Shown: positions 35,568-44,681 of the stretch, in pieces
Numbering within the stretch: position 1 is the first letter of the stretch
How the letters are laid out: every line of letters starts with the position of its first letter
From: Streptomyces platensis
GTDB taxonomy: Bacteria; Actinomycetota; Actinomycetes; Streptomycetales; Streptomycetaceae
Reading direction: 5' to 3'
Assembly: GCF_008704855.1 (NCBI RefSeq)
Contig: NZ_CP023691.1
Location: forward strand, 4,216,001 to 4,280,000
DNA: 64,000 nucleotides
Program-made: the position numbers and the translations under genes
Notes under the pieces: generated by a model
Seen by the model: the letters and a program-made list of their open reading frames with translations, nothing else
Told to the model about the DNA's origin: nothing
Database searches by the model: none

Positions 35568-36887
35568 ATGGGACGACGGATCGCCGCGACGGCGGGGCTG
35601 GGGCTGGCCCTCCTGCTCAGCTCCTGCGGGCTGCTCTCCCCTTCGGGCGACGCGCGTCCCGCCGCGCCGCACCGCGCCTCCACGCTGCCGCGGGCGCGCC
35701 CCGTGCCGGCCGGCCACGGCAGCCGGACCGCCCAGGACTTCAACGGCGACGGCCACCCCGATCTCGTCCTCGACAGCCTGCTCGCGCGGGCCGGCGGCCA
35801 TGACGACGACCCGGGAATCGGCATCGTCTACGGCTCCGCGCGCGGACTCGCCCCGGCCACACGGGAGTTGCTCACCCCGGCCCGCCATGCCGCCCCCACA
35901 GCGGGCACCGTCCCCGCGTCCTTCGACGCCGAGACGGCTTGTGACCTCGACCGGGACGGCTTCAGCGATCTGGTCGTCACCACCGACCCGCCGTACGACG
36001 GCGTCGGCCGCCCGCCCGTCCCCGTCCAGCTCCTCTTCGGCTCACCGCACGGCCTCGGCGCCGCCCGCGCCGTGAAGCTCCGTATCCCGGACCGGGCGAG
36101 ATTCGGCAACGAATGGCCCGACCAGCCGGTCTGCGGCGATTTCGACGGCGACGGCGCACCCGACCTGGCCGTCACCGCCTCCGGCCCCCGGATCAGCTAT
36201 CTGCGCGGCCCGTTCACCCGCAGCGGTGCCCCCAAGGCGGCCGGCGCACCCGTCGACATCCCCGGGACCGCCCTCGCGCCGACCGCACCCCTGTCGTCGT
36301 CCGACCTCGACGGCAACGGCGCCGACGACCTCCTCGTACGGGCCGCCGACCCCGGCCGCCGGGCCCGCGGCCGGCTCGCCCTCGGCGGCCCCCGGGGCCC
36401 GGTCCGCGCGGGCCGGGGCGCCTACCCGCCCGGCTACGCCACGGTCTTCGGCCGCTTCACCAGGGGCGCCCGTGCGGTGACCTCCGTCACCGCCGACACC
36501 GATGGTCTGCTCTCCGTCGGCGGCCGCCCCGGCAGCATCCGTACCGGCACGGGCGGAATACCCACCCTCGCCGCCGGTGATGTGGACCACGACGGAAATC
36601 TGGATCTCGTCGTGGCCGGCAGCCGCCCCGCCCTGCTGAGCGGCACCGCGAACGGACTGTCCACGACCGCCCGCCGCCTGCCCGTGCCCCGCCTGCCCGG
36701 TTCGGGACGCCCGCACTCCACGGTCCTCGCCCTCACCGACTTCGACGGCGATCACCGCGCCGACCTCGTCCTGCTCACCCGGCGCGACGGCACCCACGAC
36801 AAGGTGACGGTCCTGCCCGGCGGTCCGTCAGGACTCGCCGCGCGGCCCGCCTCCTCCTTCACCACGGCGGATTTCAGGGCTCCCTGA
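35568..36887 (+). CDS. FG-GAP/VCBS-repeat lipoprotein
   Basis: 439 residues from ATG 35568, which begins a lipoprotein signal MGRRIAATAGLGLALLLSSC with the lipobox cysteine at residue 20. An upstream ATG at 35526 would add 14 hydrophilic residues and is less likely. Repeated D-x-(N/D)-x-D-G calcium loops (DFNGDGHPDLV, DLDRDGFSDLV, DFDGDGAPDLAV, DLDGNGADDLLV, DVDHDGNLDLVV, DFDGDHRADLV) mark a seven-bladed integrin-like propeller. It is exposed on the outer face of the membrane; the ligand is unknown. Confidence 0.85.
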   Translation: MGRRIAATAGLGLALLLSSCGLLSPSGDARPAAPHRASTLPRARPVPAGHGSRTAQDFNGDGHPDLVLDSLLARAGGHDDDPGIGIVYGSARGLAPATRELLTPARHAAPTAGTVPASFDAETACDLDRDGFSDLVVTTDPPYDGVGRPPVPVQLLFGSPHGLGAARAVKLRIPDRARFGNEWPDQPVCGDFDGDGAPDLAVTASGPRISYLRGPFTRSGAPKAAGAPVDIPGTALAPTAPLSSSDLDGNGADDLLVRAADPGRRARGRLALGGPRGPVRAGRGAYPPGYATVFGRFTRGARAVTSVTADTDGLLSVGGRPGSIRTGTGGIPTLAAGDVDHDGNLDLVVAGSRPALLSGTANGLSTTARRLPVPRLPGSGRPHSTVLALTDFDGDHRADLVLLTRRDGTHDKVTVLPGGPSGLAARPASSFTTADFRAP

Positions 36888-36959
36888 CGGCCCGCCAGTT
36901 GTTTGTGGCCGGTGGCTAATACACTTGTCCCGGCGCGGACCGCATCCGAGCATGACGCC

Positions 36960-37523
36960 ATGAACACAGACACGGGCAGGGCCACGGCCGACGATCCGAG
37001 CGCGTTCGCACGCCCCGCCGCACGCGAGACGCCGCCCGCCCCGCCCGTCAGGGTCCGGCTCGCCCTCCCCACCGATGCCCCCGCGATCGCCGCCGTCCAC
37101 CAGGCATCACGGCAGGCCACCATGCCCTACCTGCCGCCCCAGCGCCGTACCCACGAGGAGGTCACCCGCTGGATACGGGAGATCGTGCTGCCGCAGAGTC
37201 ACACCCTCGTCGCCGTCCGTGGCACGGAGCTCCTCGGCTATGCGTCCCTCCAGGGGGAACTGCTCGAACAGCTCTATCTCCGTCCCGATGTCCGGCGCGC
37301 GGGCATCGGCTCCCTTCTCCTCGCCGAGGTGCGACGGCACCGCCCCGACGGCCTGTACCTGCATGTCTTTCAACTCAACACCGGTGCAAGGGCGTTCTAC
37401 GCCCACCACGGTTTCCGGGTCGTGGCCGTCAACGACGGCAGCGCCAACATGGAGAACCTGCCGGACCTCACCCTCCGCTGGACCCCGGCTCCCGGCCCCG
37501 TACCCCCTCGGGGCACCCCCTAG
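36960..37523 (+). CDS. GNAT-family N-acetyltransferase
   Basis: 187 residues from ATG 36960. The acetyl-CoA fold is shown by VRVRLALPTDAPAIAAVHQAS, LEQLYLRPDVRRAGIGSLLL (motif A, R-x-x-G-x-G/A) and HVFQLNTGARAFYAHHGFRVV (motif B). The first about 30 residues are Ala/Pro-rich and not part of the domain. The substrate is unknown. Confidence 0.88.
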   Translation: MNTDTGRATADDPSAFARPAARETPPAPPVRVRLALPTDAPAIAAVHQASRQATMPYLPPQRRTHEEVTRWIREIVLPQSHTLVAVRGTELLGYASLQGELLEQLYLRPDVRRAGIGSLLLAEVRRHRPDGLYLHVFQLNTGARAFYAHHGFRVVAVNDGSANMENLPDLTLRWTPAPGPVPPRGTP

Positions 37524-37607
37524 GGGATGTCACAGGTCGGCAGCAAAGCGGGGCCCGATCCCCCGGCTCCGCCACCCGATCCACGCGGACCAGGTACTTT
37601 CGAGTAC

Positions 37608-38564
37608 GTGGCTGGATTCAGGATGGGTCGCGGACGGGATGCCCGCCCCGCGCAGAACGGACAGCAGGGACAGCAGGGGCAGCAGGCTCCGTACGGGCAG
37701 CAAGGGCCGTACGGGCAGCAGCCCCCCTCGCCCCCTGGGCAATGGCAGCAGGCACCGCAGCAGTTCGGCGGCGGGCCGCAGGGGCAGCCGCAGCCGCACG
37801 GGCAGCACGGCGAGCCCGAGTACTTCGGCGACGGCGGCTACCAACCCCAGCAGTCCTACGCACCGTATTCGAACGACAACAACCCTGGTCACACCCAGCA
37901 GTTCAGCGTCGGTGACGCCCCGGACGCCTACGGTGCGCCCGCCGGCCGGTACGACGGCGGCTCCGACGAGTACGGGGCGGGCGACACCTACCGCGCCGGC
38001 CAGACCAGCGCGCCCCCGGCCGGCCCCCGGCTGCACTGGAAGCAGCTGCTGCCCGGCATCGTGCTGCGCCCCGACGCCACGTTCTGGCAGATGCGGGACC
38101 ACCAGGTCTGGGGCCCGGCGCTGATCGTCACCTTCATCTACGGCCTGCTCGCGGTCTTCGGCTTCGACAAGGCCCGCGAGGACGTGCTCAACTCCACGCT
38201 CTCCAACAGCATCATCTGGCTGCTGATCACCGCTGTGATGTTCATCATCGGCAGCCTGATCCTGGGCGCGGTCACCCACACCATGGCCCGCCAGCTGGGC
38301 GGTGACGGCGCCTGGCAGCCGACCATCGGCCTGGCCATGCTGATCATGACGATCTCGGATGCGCCGCGGCTGCTGTTCGCGATGTTCCTCGGCGGCGACA
38401 GCACCCTGGTCCAGGTCCTGGGCTGGCTGACCTGGCTCGCCACCGGCTATCTGCTCACCTCCATGGTCAGCAAGTCGCACGATCTTCCGTGGCCCAAGGC
38501 GCTCGGCTCCGCCGCGATCCAGCTGGTCGCGCTGCTCGCCCTGGTGAAGCTCGGCACGCTGTAG
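37608..38564 (+). CDS. YIP1-family membrane protein with Gln/Pro/Gly-rich N-terminus
   Basis: 318 residues from GTG 37608 (VAGFRMGRGRD); an ATG-type start 81 bases upstream is also open. Residues 10-140 are a disordered tract rich in Gln, Pro, Gly and Tyr with repeated YGQQ and GQQ units. The C-terminal half is a five-helix YIP1 domain (LLPGIVLRPDATFWQMRDH, then hydrophobic segments). There is no ribosome site by the GTG and TACTTT lies just upstream, so it may be leaderless. The family is conserved in Streptomyces, role unknown. Confidence 0.8.
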   Translation: MAGFRMGRGRDARPAQNGQQGQQGQQAPYGQQGPYGQQPPSPPGQWQQAPQQFGGGPQGQPQPHGQHGEPEYFGDGGYQPQQSYAPYSNDNNPGHTQQFSVGDAPDAYGAPAGRYDGGSDEYGAGDTYRAGQTSAPPAGPRLHWKQLLPGIVLRPDATFWQMRDHQVWGPALIVTFIYGLLAVFGFDKAREDVLNSTLSNSIIWLLITAVMFIIGSLILGAVTHTMARQLGGDGAWQPTIGLAMLIMTISDAPRLLFAMFLGGDSTLVQVLGWLTWLATGYLLTSMVSKSHDLPWPKALGSAAIQLVALLALVKLGTL

Positions 38565-38580
38565 GACCACACCGGCCACA

Positions 38581-38627
38581 GCAAGGGGCCCGCCCCGGAG
38601 CACTCGGCTCCGGAGCGGGCCCCTTGC
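38581..38627. terminator. Bidirectional terminator between YIP1 and SGNH hydrolase genes
   Basis: A perfect 13-bp stem (GCAAGGGGCCCGC and complement) with a further inner CCGGAG/CTCCGG stem lies between convergent genes. Confidence 0.88.
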
Positions 38628-38750
38628 CGTACGGAGGGTTCTCCCCCGGCCGTCCGGCGCACCCCTCGGGCTTCCGTCGCACCGCCCGCTCAGCCGCACC
38701 GCCCGAGCCCGCAGGCGAACCGCCCGGGCCTCAGCCGCACGGCTCACCCC

Positions 38751-40346
38751 TCAGGCGAACCGCTGCCCGGCCGACCCGTCGCAGCTCTGCAACCGCAGCG
38801 GCTCCTTGGCCCCGGCCAGGGTCAGGCACAGCGACGGCACGGCGGCCGGCCGGAGGGTGCCGCCGTCGGCCCGTACGAACCGCTGGTTACCGGCGCCGGA
38901 GCAGTTCCACAGCACCAGCCCGGCCCCGGCCGCATACCGCCCGCCCGGCACGTCCAGACACCGGTCCTGGGTCAGCTCCACATGCAGCGACCGCTGCTCC
39001 GGGTCGTACCACCAGCCCTGGTTGCGCTGACCATGACAGTCCCAGCCGCCGACCACCGTGCCATTACGGCTGGCGCCCCCGGTCGCATCCACACAGCTCC
39101 CCGTCCCGGCGTTCTTCAGCGGCCGGTACGCGTCGTCCCAGGCTTCCGGGTACAGCTTCGGCTGCCCGGTGCTCGCCGGGTCGGCACAGGCCGCCTCGCG
39201 CAGCCCGGCCGCGTACAGCTGGGTCAGACAGGACGCGAACGCGCCGTGCCCGCGGGCGTTCGGGTGGAAGGACTGCCGCACCGAATTCGAGTTCGGCGGG
39301 AAGGGATTGGTGAGGTTCACATACAGCCCGCGGGCCCAGGTGTCCTCCATGCAGACCTCGTGCCCGTGGAACAGCCGCGAGGCGTCCAGATAGGTCGCGC
39401 CGCTGTCCCGCGCGGCCTTCCGCACCCCCTTCTCGAACGCCGGCACGGCGGCATTGCGCCCCCAGCCCGCATCGGAGGTGTAGCCCGTGCAGCCGCCCGG
39501 CAGCTTCCCCGGATACCGCGGGTTGTCCTCCACATCCGGCCCGATCGGGCTCGGATACGACATCACCACGAGCCGGTAGTCGCCGTCGGCGTACCCCGCG
39601 TCCCGCATCACGGTCCGCAGATCACCGACCGTCCGCTCGACCTTCGGCACAAGCCCGTCGACCCGCGCCTGCCAGCCCGGCTGGTACTTCGGCTCGCAGG
39701 TCCCCTGGAACAGGAACCACCGGGTGACGCAGTCCGTCATCACCGGCCCGAATTGGAGATCGTCATTGGCGCCGGCCACCAGGAGCACCATCTTCAGCCG
39801 GGTGTTACGGGCCGCGATGGCGAGACTGTCGCTCTGCACCAGCTCATCGGCGTACTGCTTGCTGCCGCCGAGCACGATGTTGCCGCTGCCCGCACCCGAG
39901 CAGGCGGCGTTGTACGTGACCTCCGCGCCGATCCCGGTCCGGTGGATCGCCGCGTCCGGCGACCGGTGGCACCAGTTGTCCGGCCCGTCCGTCCCCGGCT
40001 CGTACGTCCCGACGCCCTCGCCCGAGATCTCGCTGTCCCCCAGTGAGATCAACGAGGTCTTGCGCTCCCCGAGGGGCCGCATGCCCGGATCCCCGTAGAG
40101 CCGGTCCGCCTCCCGCGCCCGGATCTTCTCCAGCCCGTCCGACAGCGGCTTGGCGGCCGTGGCACCGTCGGCACCCGCGGCCCCGGGCGCAGCGCTCGCC
40201 CCACCCACCGCCACGGTGCACACCATGCTCAAGGCCGCCGCCGAGGTCACCACGACAGCCCTCAGCCGCCGCCCACCCCCCGCACGCGCCCCGTAACCCG
40301 CACTCCGCCCGCCTAACGCCCCTCGCCCACGTCTCACACGCACCAT
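38751..40346 (-). CDS. Secreted SGNH hydrolase with C-terminal ricin-type lectin domain
   Basis: 531 residues. A long signal peptide with an Arg-rich start (cleavage near residue 53). The esterase domain has the SGNH block I SLGDSEISGEG with the catalytic Ser, block III GANDD, and a late DxxH-type site in SFHPNARGHG. From about residue 400 a beta-trefoil carries CVDATGG, CLDVPGG and the QxF/W repeats of CBM13. It should be a secreted esterase or lipase anchored to a polysaccharide. It is a single gene. Confidence 0.9.
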   Translation of the reverse strand: MVRVRRGRGALGGRSAGYGARAGGGRRLRAVVVTSAAALSMVCTVAVGGASAAPGAAGADGATAAKPLSDGLEKIRAREADRLYGDPGMRPLGERKTSLISLGDSEISGEGVGTYEPGTDGPDNWCHRSPDAAIHRTGIGAEVTYNAACSGAGSGNIVLGGSKQYADELVQSDSLAIAARNTRLKMVLLVAGANDDLQFGPVMTDCVTRWFLFQGTCEPKYQPGWQARVDGLVPKVERTVGDLRTVMRDAGYADGDYRLVVMSYPSPIGPDVEDNPRYPGKLPGGCTGYTSDAGWGRNAAVPAFEKGVRKAARDSGATYLDASRLFHGHEVCMEDTWARGLYVNLTNPFPPNSNSVRQSFHPNARGHGAFASCLTQLYAAGLREAACADPASTGQPKLYPEAWDDAYRPLKNAGTGSCVDATGGASRNGTVVGGWDCHGQRNQGWWYDPEQRSLHVELTQDRCLDVPGGRYAAGAGLVLWNCSGAGNQRFVRADGGTLRPAAVPSLCLTLAGAKEPLRLQSCDGSAGQRFA

Positions 40347-40445
40347 GAGGCCTCCCCTCCGGTCTCCAGTTACCGCGGGTTCTACTCGGAGGTAGGCAAC
40401 GGCGGAACACCCGGAACGCGATTGGCCGAAAGCGACACAACAAAA

Positions 40446-40494
40446 AGCCGGCCGACCGCCAACTCCCTTACGGGGAAAGGCGATCGGCCGGCCG
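40446..40494. terminator. Terminator of the phosphoribosyltransferase gene
   Basis: Near-perfect 13-14-bp stem (GCCGGCCG...CCGCC with one mismatch) around a loop of about 21 bases, just after the stop at 40503. Confidence 0.75.
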
Positions 40495-40502
40495 GGGCCA
40501 CC

Positions 40503-41000
40503 TCAGGCGTCGAGCACCTGCCCCGCGCGCCGCACCACCGGGGGCTCGACGCTCCACGGGAAGTTGATCCACTCGTCCGTGCGCTTCCACACGTACTCGC
40601 ACTTCACCAGCGAGTGCGGCTTCTCATAGATCACCGCGCTGCGGACCTCCGCCACCGTCCCCTGGCAGAAGTCGTGCACCAGCTTCAGCGTCTTGCCGGT
40701 GTCCGCGACATCGTCCGCGATCAGGACCTTCTTCTCGGAGAAGTCGATCGCGTTCGGCACCGGCGCCAGCATGACCGGCATCTCCAGGGTGGTGCCCACC
40801 CCGGTGTAGAACTCCACATTCACCAGGTGGATGTTCTTGCAGTCCAGCGCGTACGCCAGCCCCCCGGCGACGAACACCCCGCCACGGGCGATCGACAGCA
40901 CGACATCGGGCTCGTACCCGTCATCCGCGATCGTCTGCGCCAGCTCACGGATCGCCCCGCCGAACCGCTCGTACGTCAGGTTCTCCCGCACGTCACTCAC
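40503..41000 (-). CDS. Purine-type phosphoribosyltransferase
   Basis: 165 residues, GTG at 41000. The PRPP motif VLIADDVADTGKT, SIARGGVFVAGGLAYAL in the N-terminus and VKCEYVWKRTDEWINFPW in the C-terminal hood match the xanthine/hypoxanthine-guanine phosphoribosyltransferase group. It probably salvages a purine base. It is downstream of dcd by 84 bases on the same strand, so the two are probably cotranscribed nucleotide-metabolism genes. Confidence 0.88.
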   Translation of the reverse strand: MSDVRENLTYERFGGAIRELAQTIADDGYEPDVVLSIARGGVFVAGGLAYALDCKNIHLVNVEFYTGVGTTLEMPVMLAPVPNAIDFSEKKVLIADDVADTGKTLKLVHDFCQGTVAEVRSAVIYEKPHSLVKCEYVWKRTDEWINFPWSVEPPVVRRAGQVLDA

Positions 41001-41084
41001 GTATCTCTCTCAGACCTTCTGTGTCCACACCCTCTGCCGCGCGCCCGCCCTGTGGAGCGCGCCGCCCACACCGCCGCGGCTGTG

Positions 41085-41660
41085 TCATACCTGCGTGCGG
41101 TGGAAGTTCTTGAACGACCGGGACGGCGTCGGACCGCGCTGCCCCTGGTAGCGGGAGCCGTACTTCTCACTGCCGTACGGGTGCTCGGTCGGCGAGGTCA
41201 GCCGGAACATGCACAGCTGCCCGATCTTCATGCCCGGCCACAGCTTGATCGGCAGCGTGGCGACATTGCTCAGCTCCAGCGTCACATGGCCGCTGAACCC
41301 CGGGTCGATGAAACCGGCGGTCGAATGCGTCAGCAGCCCCAGCCGCCCCAGCGAGCTCTTCCCCTCGAGCCGGGACGCGAGATCATCGGGCAGCGTGATG
41401 ACCTCGTACGTCGAGGCGAGCACGAACTCACCCGGGTGCAGGATGAACGCCTCTTCGCCCTCGGGCACGACCTCACGGGTCAGGTCCTGCTGCTCGACGG
41501 CGGGGTCGATGTGCGGGTAGCGGTGGTTCTCGAACACCCGGAAGTAGCGGTCGAGGCGTACGTCGATGCTGGACGGCTGCACCATCGACTCTTCGTAGGG
41601 GTCGATGCGCACCCGGCCGGCATCGATCTCGGCCCGGATGTCCTTGTCTGAGAGAAGCAC
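41085..41660 (-). CDS. dcd: dCTP deaminase
   Basis: 191 residues, the standard length, from GTG 41660 (VLLSDKDIRAEIDAG). It makes dUTP from dCTP, feeding dTMP. The trimeric dUTPase-like fold has QPSSIDVRLD, EGKSSLGRLGLLTHSTAGFIDPGFSGHVTLE with the catalytic Glu, and a C-terminal tail closing over nucleotide (RYQGQRGPTPS). The open frame further upstream is not conserved sequence. Confidence 0.96.
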   Translation of the reverse strand: MLLSDKDIRAEIDAGRVRIDPYEESMVQPSSIDVRLDRYFRVFENHRYPHIDPAVEQQDLTREVVPEGEEAFILHPGEFVLASTYEVITLPDDLASRLEGKSSLGRLGLLTHSTAGFIDPGFSGHVTLELSNVATLPIKLWPGMKIGQLCMFRLTSPTEHPYGSEKYGSRYQGQRGPTPSRSFKNFHRTQV

Positions 41661-41686
41661 GCAGACGAGGATACGCGCCCGCACGA

Positions 41687-41723
41687 CGAGGGCCCGGCCC
41701 CCCACCAGGGAAGCCGGGCCTCG
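41687..41723. terminator. Terminator of the 52-codon zinc-ribbon gene
   Basis: Eleven-base arms (CGAGGGCCCGGC-type, one mismatch) around a 14-base loop lie upstream of dcd and downstream of the small gene ending at 41856. Confidence 0.65.
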
Positions 41724-41855
41724 CCCACTTCTCGTCTGCTGCCGGCCACTGCCTCTCACCCGAGGCGGACCGCCGCTCTCAGCGAAGCACCGCGGCCTTC
41801 TTGACCACTACGGCACTCCCCTTGATCGCTATCGCTCTTCCTTGCTCGCTACTCA

Positions 41856-42014
41856 CTACCGCTTCGCGTGCTCGACGGGCACCGAGTGCCTCAGCCGAGC
41901 ACAGCGCGGGCAGCGCAACAGCCGTCCGGGACCGAGCCGGTCGGTGGTCTGCATCGGGAACGAAGCGGTGCTGAACACGTGGCCCTCGGCACAACGTACG
42001 ACGGTGCGCTCCAT
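41856..42014 (-). CDS. 52-residue zinc-ribbon-like protein
   Basis: A short minus-strand gene: ATG 42014, TAG 41858-41856, with GGAGAGGGA before the start. The protein begins MERTVVRCAEGHVFST and has RCPRCARLR, so Cys/His ligands (C-x3-H and CPRC) make a small zinc site. The frame and composition fit a conserved Streptomyces small protein. It lies between dcd and tRNA-Gly. Confidence 0.75.
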   Translation of the reverse strand: MERTVVRCAEGHVFSTASFPMQTTDRLGPGRLLRCPRCARLRHSVPVEHAKR

Positions 42015-42283
42015 CAAGTCCCTCTCCCAACTGCGTGGACAACAAAAGCCACATTAGGGGATGAACTGGGCGCTCTCACACGCGGCACTCCGACGCCCAA
42101 CCGTACGCCCCAACTCCCGCACCCCGCACCCGCATCCCACCCCCGACACCACGGGCTCACACCCCGCCCGGCACCCCCACCGAACACCCGCCGCACGGCA
42201 TCCGGGCACGCCAAATGCACCGCGGGGCGGCGATGGGGTAGAGTGTGCGACGATGTTCCGCTCTCGATCCGAGGCGGGATTAC

Positions 42284-42357
42284 GCGGGTGTAGTTTAATG
42301 GTAGAACATGAGCTTCCCAAGCTCAGAGCGCGGGTTCGATTCCCGTCACCCGCTCCA
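42284..42357 (+). tRNA. tRNA-Gly (anticodon CCC)
   Basis: A complete cloverleaf: acceptor GCGGGTG / CACCCGC, anticodon stem TGAGC / GCTCA with loop TTCCCAA (anticodon CCC, reading GGG), T-arm loop TTCGATT, and encoded CCA. A terminator follows at 42365. Its 3' half is the attachment sequence repeated at 44941 and 47224. Confidence 0.97.
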
Positions 42358-42359
42358 AA
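42314..42359 (+). repeat. att-like repeat, copy 1 (inside tRNA-Gly)
   Basis: 46 bases from the anticodon loop (TTCCCAAG...) to CTCCAAA just past the CCA, identical in copies 2 and 3. It begins where tRNA-targeting tyrosine integrases usually cross over. Confidence 0.92.
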
Positions 42360-42364
42360 AACTC

Positions 42365-42401
42365 AGGCCCAGCTCAGGGGTGCAACCCCCAAGCTGGGCC
42401 T
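42365..42401 (+). terminator. tRNA-Gly terminator
   Basis: AGGCCCAGCT / AGCTGGGCCT stem with an inner GGGGTGCAACCCCC hairpin, directly after the tRNA. Confidence 0.85.
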
Positions 42402-42420
42402 TCGTGTTGTCCAGACCGAT

Positions 42421-42774
42421 TCAGGCGCCGCGCACCACCTCCGCCCCACCTGACCCCCCGTTGGGCTGCTCAGCGCCCTTCACCCGAGCGGCCCGCACCA
42501 TCTGATCGAGCCCTCCGGCAACCTCCCACTGCCTTTCAAGAACCGGCGCCGGCCCGGGCGGCGCAGCAGCGAGAAGGTCGGACAGGGAGATATCCAAGGC
42601 ATCAGAGATCTGACGGAGTACATCCAGGCTGTTGACCGGGATGACGTCCCGCTCGACCTGAGACACCCAGCTCTCCGACCGGTCGATCAGCGCGGCCAGG
42701 TCCCGCTGCGGCCATCCCTTGCGCCTGCGCGCCTTGGCGATCGTCTTACCGAGTGCGAGTTCACTTCCCGCCAC
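42421..42774 (-). CDS. XRE-family helix-turn-helix regulator (cassette 1)
   Basis: 117 residues, GTG at 42774. One HTH_3 domain near the N-terminus: LGKTIAKARRRKGWPQRDLAALIDRSESWVSQVERD, then VLRQISDALDISLSDLL. The C-terminus is short and low-complexity and runs to within 20 bases of the tRNA terminator. It may control the cassette's DUF11 gene, which is transcribed away from it; that is inference from position. Confidence 0.85.
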   Translation of the reverse strand: MAGSELALGKTIAKARRRKGWPQRDLAALIDRSESWVSQVERDVIPVNSLDVLRQISDALDISLSDLLAAAPPGPAPVLERQWEVAGGLDQMVRAARVKGAEQPNGGSGGAEVVRGA

Positions 42775-43263
42775 TGGGCACGCCCCCGAAGTCCCGTATC
42801 CGCATCGAGTGAGCACACAACGTTACTGGCGCAAGGGGACCAGCTGTAGAGGACAGGGCAGCGAGAGCAGGCCAACTCTTGGATGCCTCACCTTTCGCTG
42901 CATCGCGACGTCAGTTCCTCCGTGGCTTCCGACGCTGTGCCATGAGCGTCAACTTCACTGGTAAGCGTTTCACCCTTGTCGGCGGCAAAGGAGAGGGGTC
43001 AGTGGGGGCTTTCGGTCACGACAGGCGCGGGTGGGAGGGAGCCGGGAGGCGGGTGTGGCGAGAGCACTGCGCCGAGATCGGTACGGGTGACCGCGTGGCG
43101 AGCGTTCTCCGGTGCCGGGCCCGGCAATCCTGTCGCGCCGGGTTGACCGATCCTCACCACCCGTCGCTTTACGTGTTCATGTGCATACGTTGTGCTGCTC
43201 GCGGTCTCCGCCTACCTGCCCGGTCGGCGGTGCACTCCCACAGCGTCAACTTCGAGGGGAAAC
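42775..43263. other. Divergent intergenic region in cassette 1
   Basis: About 490 bases with no supported gene. It must hold the promoters of the XRE gene and of the DUF11 gene. The phrase AGCGTCAACTTC occurs twice (near 42,948 and 43,240), the second just before the DUF11 ribosome site. Confidence 0.4.
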
Positions 43264-44664
43264 ATGGCCACACCTCCTGCTCCGCTCCGGGTCGCCCTGG
43301 TCAACGGCAGCTTCGAACAGCCCACCGTGACAGGCGTGGAGATCCTGCCGGACGCCTCACAGACGCAGACGTCCAAGTGGGTCCCGGGCTGGCTCACCAC
43401 CGCCTCCGACCACAAGATCGAGCTGTGGCAGTCGGGCTTCAACGGTGTGCCGTCAGCCGACGGCGCCCAGTTCGCGGAGCTCAACGCGAATGAGGTCTCC
43501 ACGCTCTATCAGGACCTGCCGACCACGCCCGGCACGAAGCTGTACTGGCGGCTGTACCACCGTGGCCGCCTGGGGGACGACACCATGGCGCTGGACATCG
43601 GCGCGCCGGGCACCACGATGGAGCAGAAGCGCTTCACCGACGGCACCACCGCCTGGGGCTACTACACAGGAACCTATACCGTCCCGGCGGGCCAGACACT
43701 GACTCGCTTCGCCTTCCGGTCCATCTCCGCCGCCGGCGGCAACCGCGGCATCGGCAACTTCCTCGACGGCATCTTCTTCGGCACCGCCCCTTATGTAGTG
43801 CTCGACAAGACCGCGATTCCTGCGGGGCCGCTGGACGTGGGCGACGTCGTCACCTACCGCATCACCGCCAAGAACGAGGGCGGCGGCGCTGCCGAGAAGC
43901 TCGTCCTGTCCGACGCCATCCCGGCAGGCACCACGTACCTGCCCGGTTCCCTGCGCATCGTCGACGGTCCGAATACCGGCGCGAAAACCGATGCGCAAGG
44001 CGACGACCAGGCGTCCTACGACGCCCAAGCCAATACAGTCACCTTCCAACTCGGCAACGGCGCCACCGGCTCGGCAGGCGGCAGCCTGCCGAACACCGAG
44101 ACCCTGCCGACAGGAACCACGGTGGAATACCGGGTCACCATCGACCGGGCCAGCGGCGGCAAGCAGATCAGCAACACCGCGGCCGCCTCCTACGAGAACC
44201 AGCTCGGCGATACACCGGAGCCATTGACGTCCACGTCCAACGAGCAGATCACGCAGGTCAAGCCGGCCGCCGACCTGACCGTGACGAAGTCGGCCGACGA
44301 GACCACCGTCACCGTCGGACAGACCGTGACCTACCGGGTCACCGTGCACAACGCCGGTCCGAATCAGGCCACCGGCGTCACCGTCACCGACCAGCTCCCG
44401 GACGGCCTCACCTTCCTGTCCGCCGACGCCACGTCCGGAAGCTACGACCCGGCTACCGGCCAGTGGGCCGTGGGTGACTTGGCTGCGGGCGCCACGGCCA
44501 CCCTCGTGCTCCGGGCCAAGGCCACCACGGCCGGCCTGATCAGCAACACCGCCACAGCCACCAGCAACGAAAAGGACCCCGACCCCACCAACAACACCGA
44601 CACCGTTGCCGTATGCGTCGAACCGGCACCGTCCTGCTGCGACCCCTGCTCCCCCCGGAAGTAG
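43264..44664 (+). CDS. DUF11 adhesin-like protein with Cys-rich C-terminus (cassette 1 cargo)
   Basis: 466 residues from ATG 43264 with GGGGA upstream. Residues 1-170 are a jelly-roll-like domain beginning VALVNGSFEQP. Two DUF11 beta-sandwich repeats follow, near 176-300 and 336-450, each with T(Y)R(I/V)T.(K/H)N.G and a (D/T)D.(I/L)P.G(T/L) motif. The end is CVEPAPSCCDPCSPRK with four Cys. There is no signal peptide or sortase signal, odd for a family that is usually surface-exposed. It may be exported by a non-classical route, or be a spore/phage-tail-like surface component. Confidence 0.85.
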   Translation: MATPPAPLRVALVNGSFEQPTVTGVEILPDASQTQTSKWVPGWLTTASDHKIELWQSGFNGVPSADGAQFAELNANEVSTLYQDLPTTPGTKLYWRLYHRGRLGDDTMALDIGAPGTTMEQKRFTDGTTAWGYYTGTYTVPAGQTLTRFAFRSISAAGGNRGIGNFLDGIFFGTAPYVVLDKTAIPAGPLDVGDVVTYRITAKNEGGGAAEKLVLSDAIPAGTTYLPGSLRIVDGPNTGAKTDAQGDDQASYDAQANTVTFQLGNGATGSAGGSLPNTETLPTGTTVEYRVTIDRASGGKQISNTAAASYENQLGDTPEPLTSTSNEQITQVKPAADLTVTKSADETTVTVGQTVTYRVTVHNAGPNQATGVTVTDQLPDGLTFLSADATSGSYDPATGQWAVGDLAAGATATLVLRAKATTAGLISNTATATSNEKDPDPTNNTDTVAVCVEPAPSCCDPCSPRK

Positions 44665-44681
44665 CCCAGGCATCGCCGCAC

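Noticed and set aside
33015..35888. 957-codon open frame on the minus strand over the Fe-S oxidoreductase gene
   Set aside because: It is antisense to a clear protein with intact Fe-S motifs; long antisense frames are normal in high-GC DNA.
37620..37800. CRISPR-like or VNTR array from repeated CAGCAGGG/GGGCAGCA units
   Set aside because: The repeats code for the Gln/Gly/Pro tract of the YIP1 protein in frame and have no constant spacers.
42879..43493. Frame beginning near MSVNFTGKRFTLVGGKGE upstream of the DUF11 gene
   Set aside because: It runs into the DUF11 gene in another frame, and most of it is Arg/Cys-rich and not protein-like.
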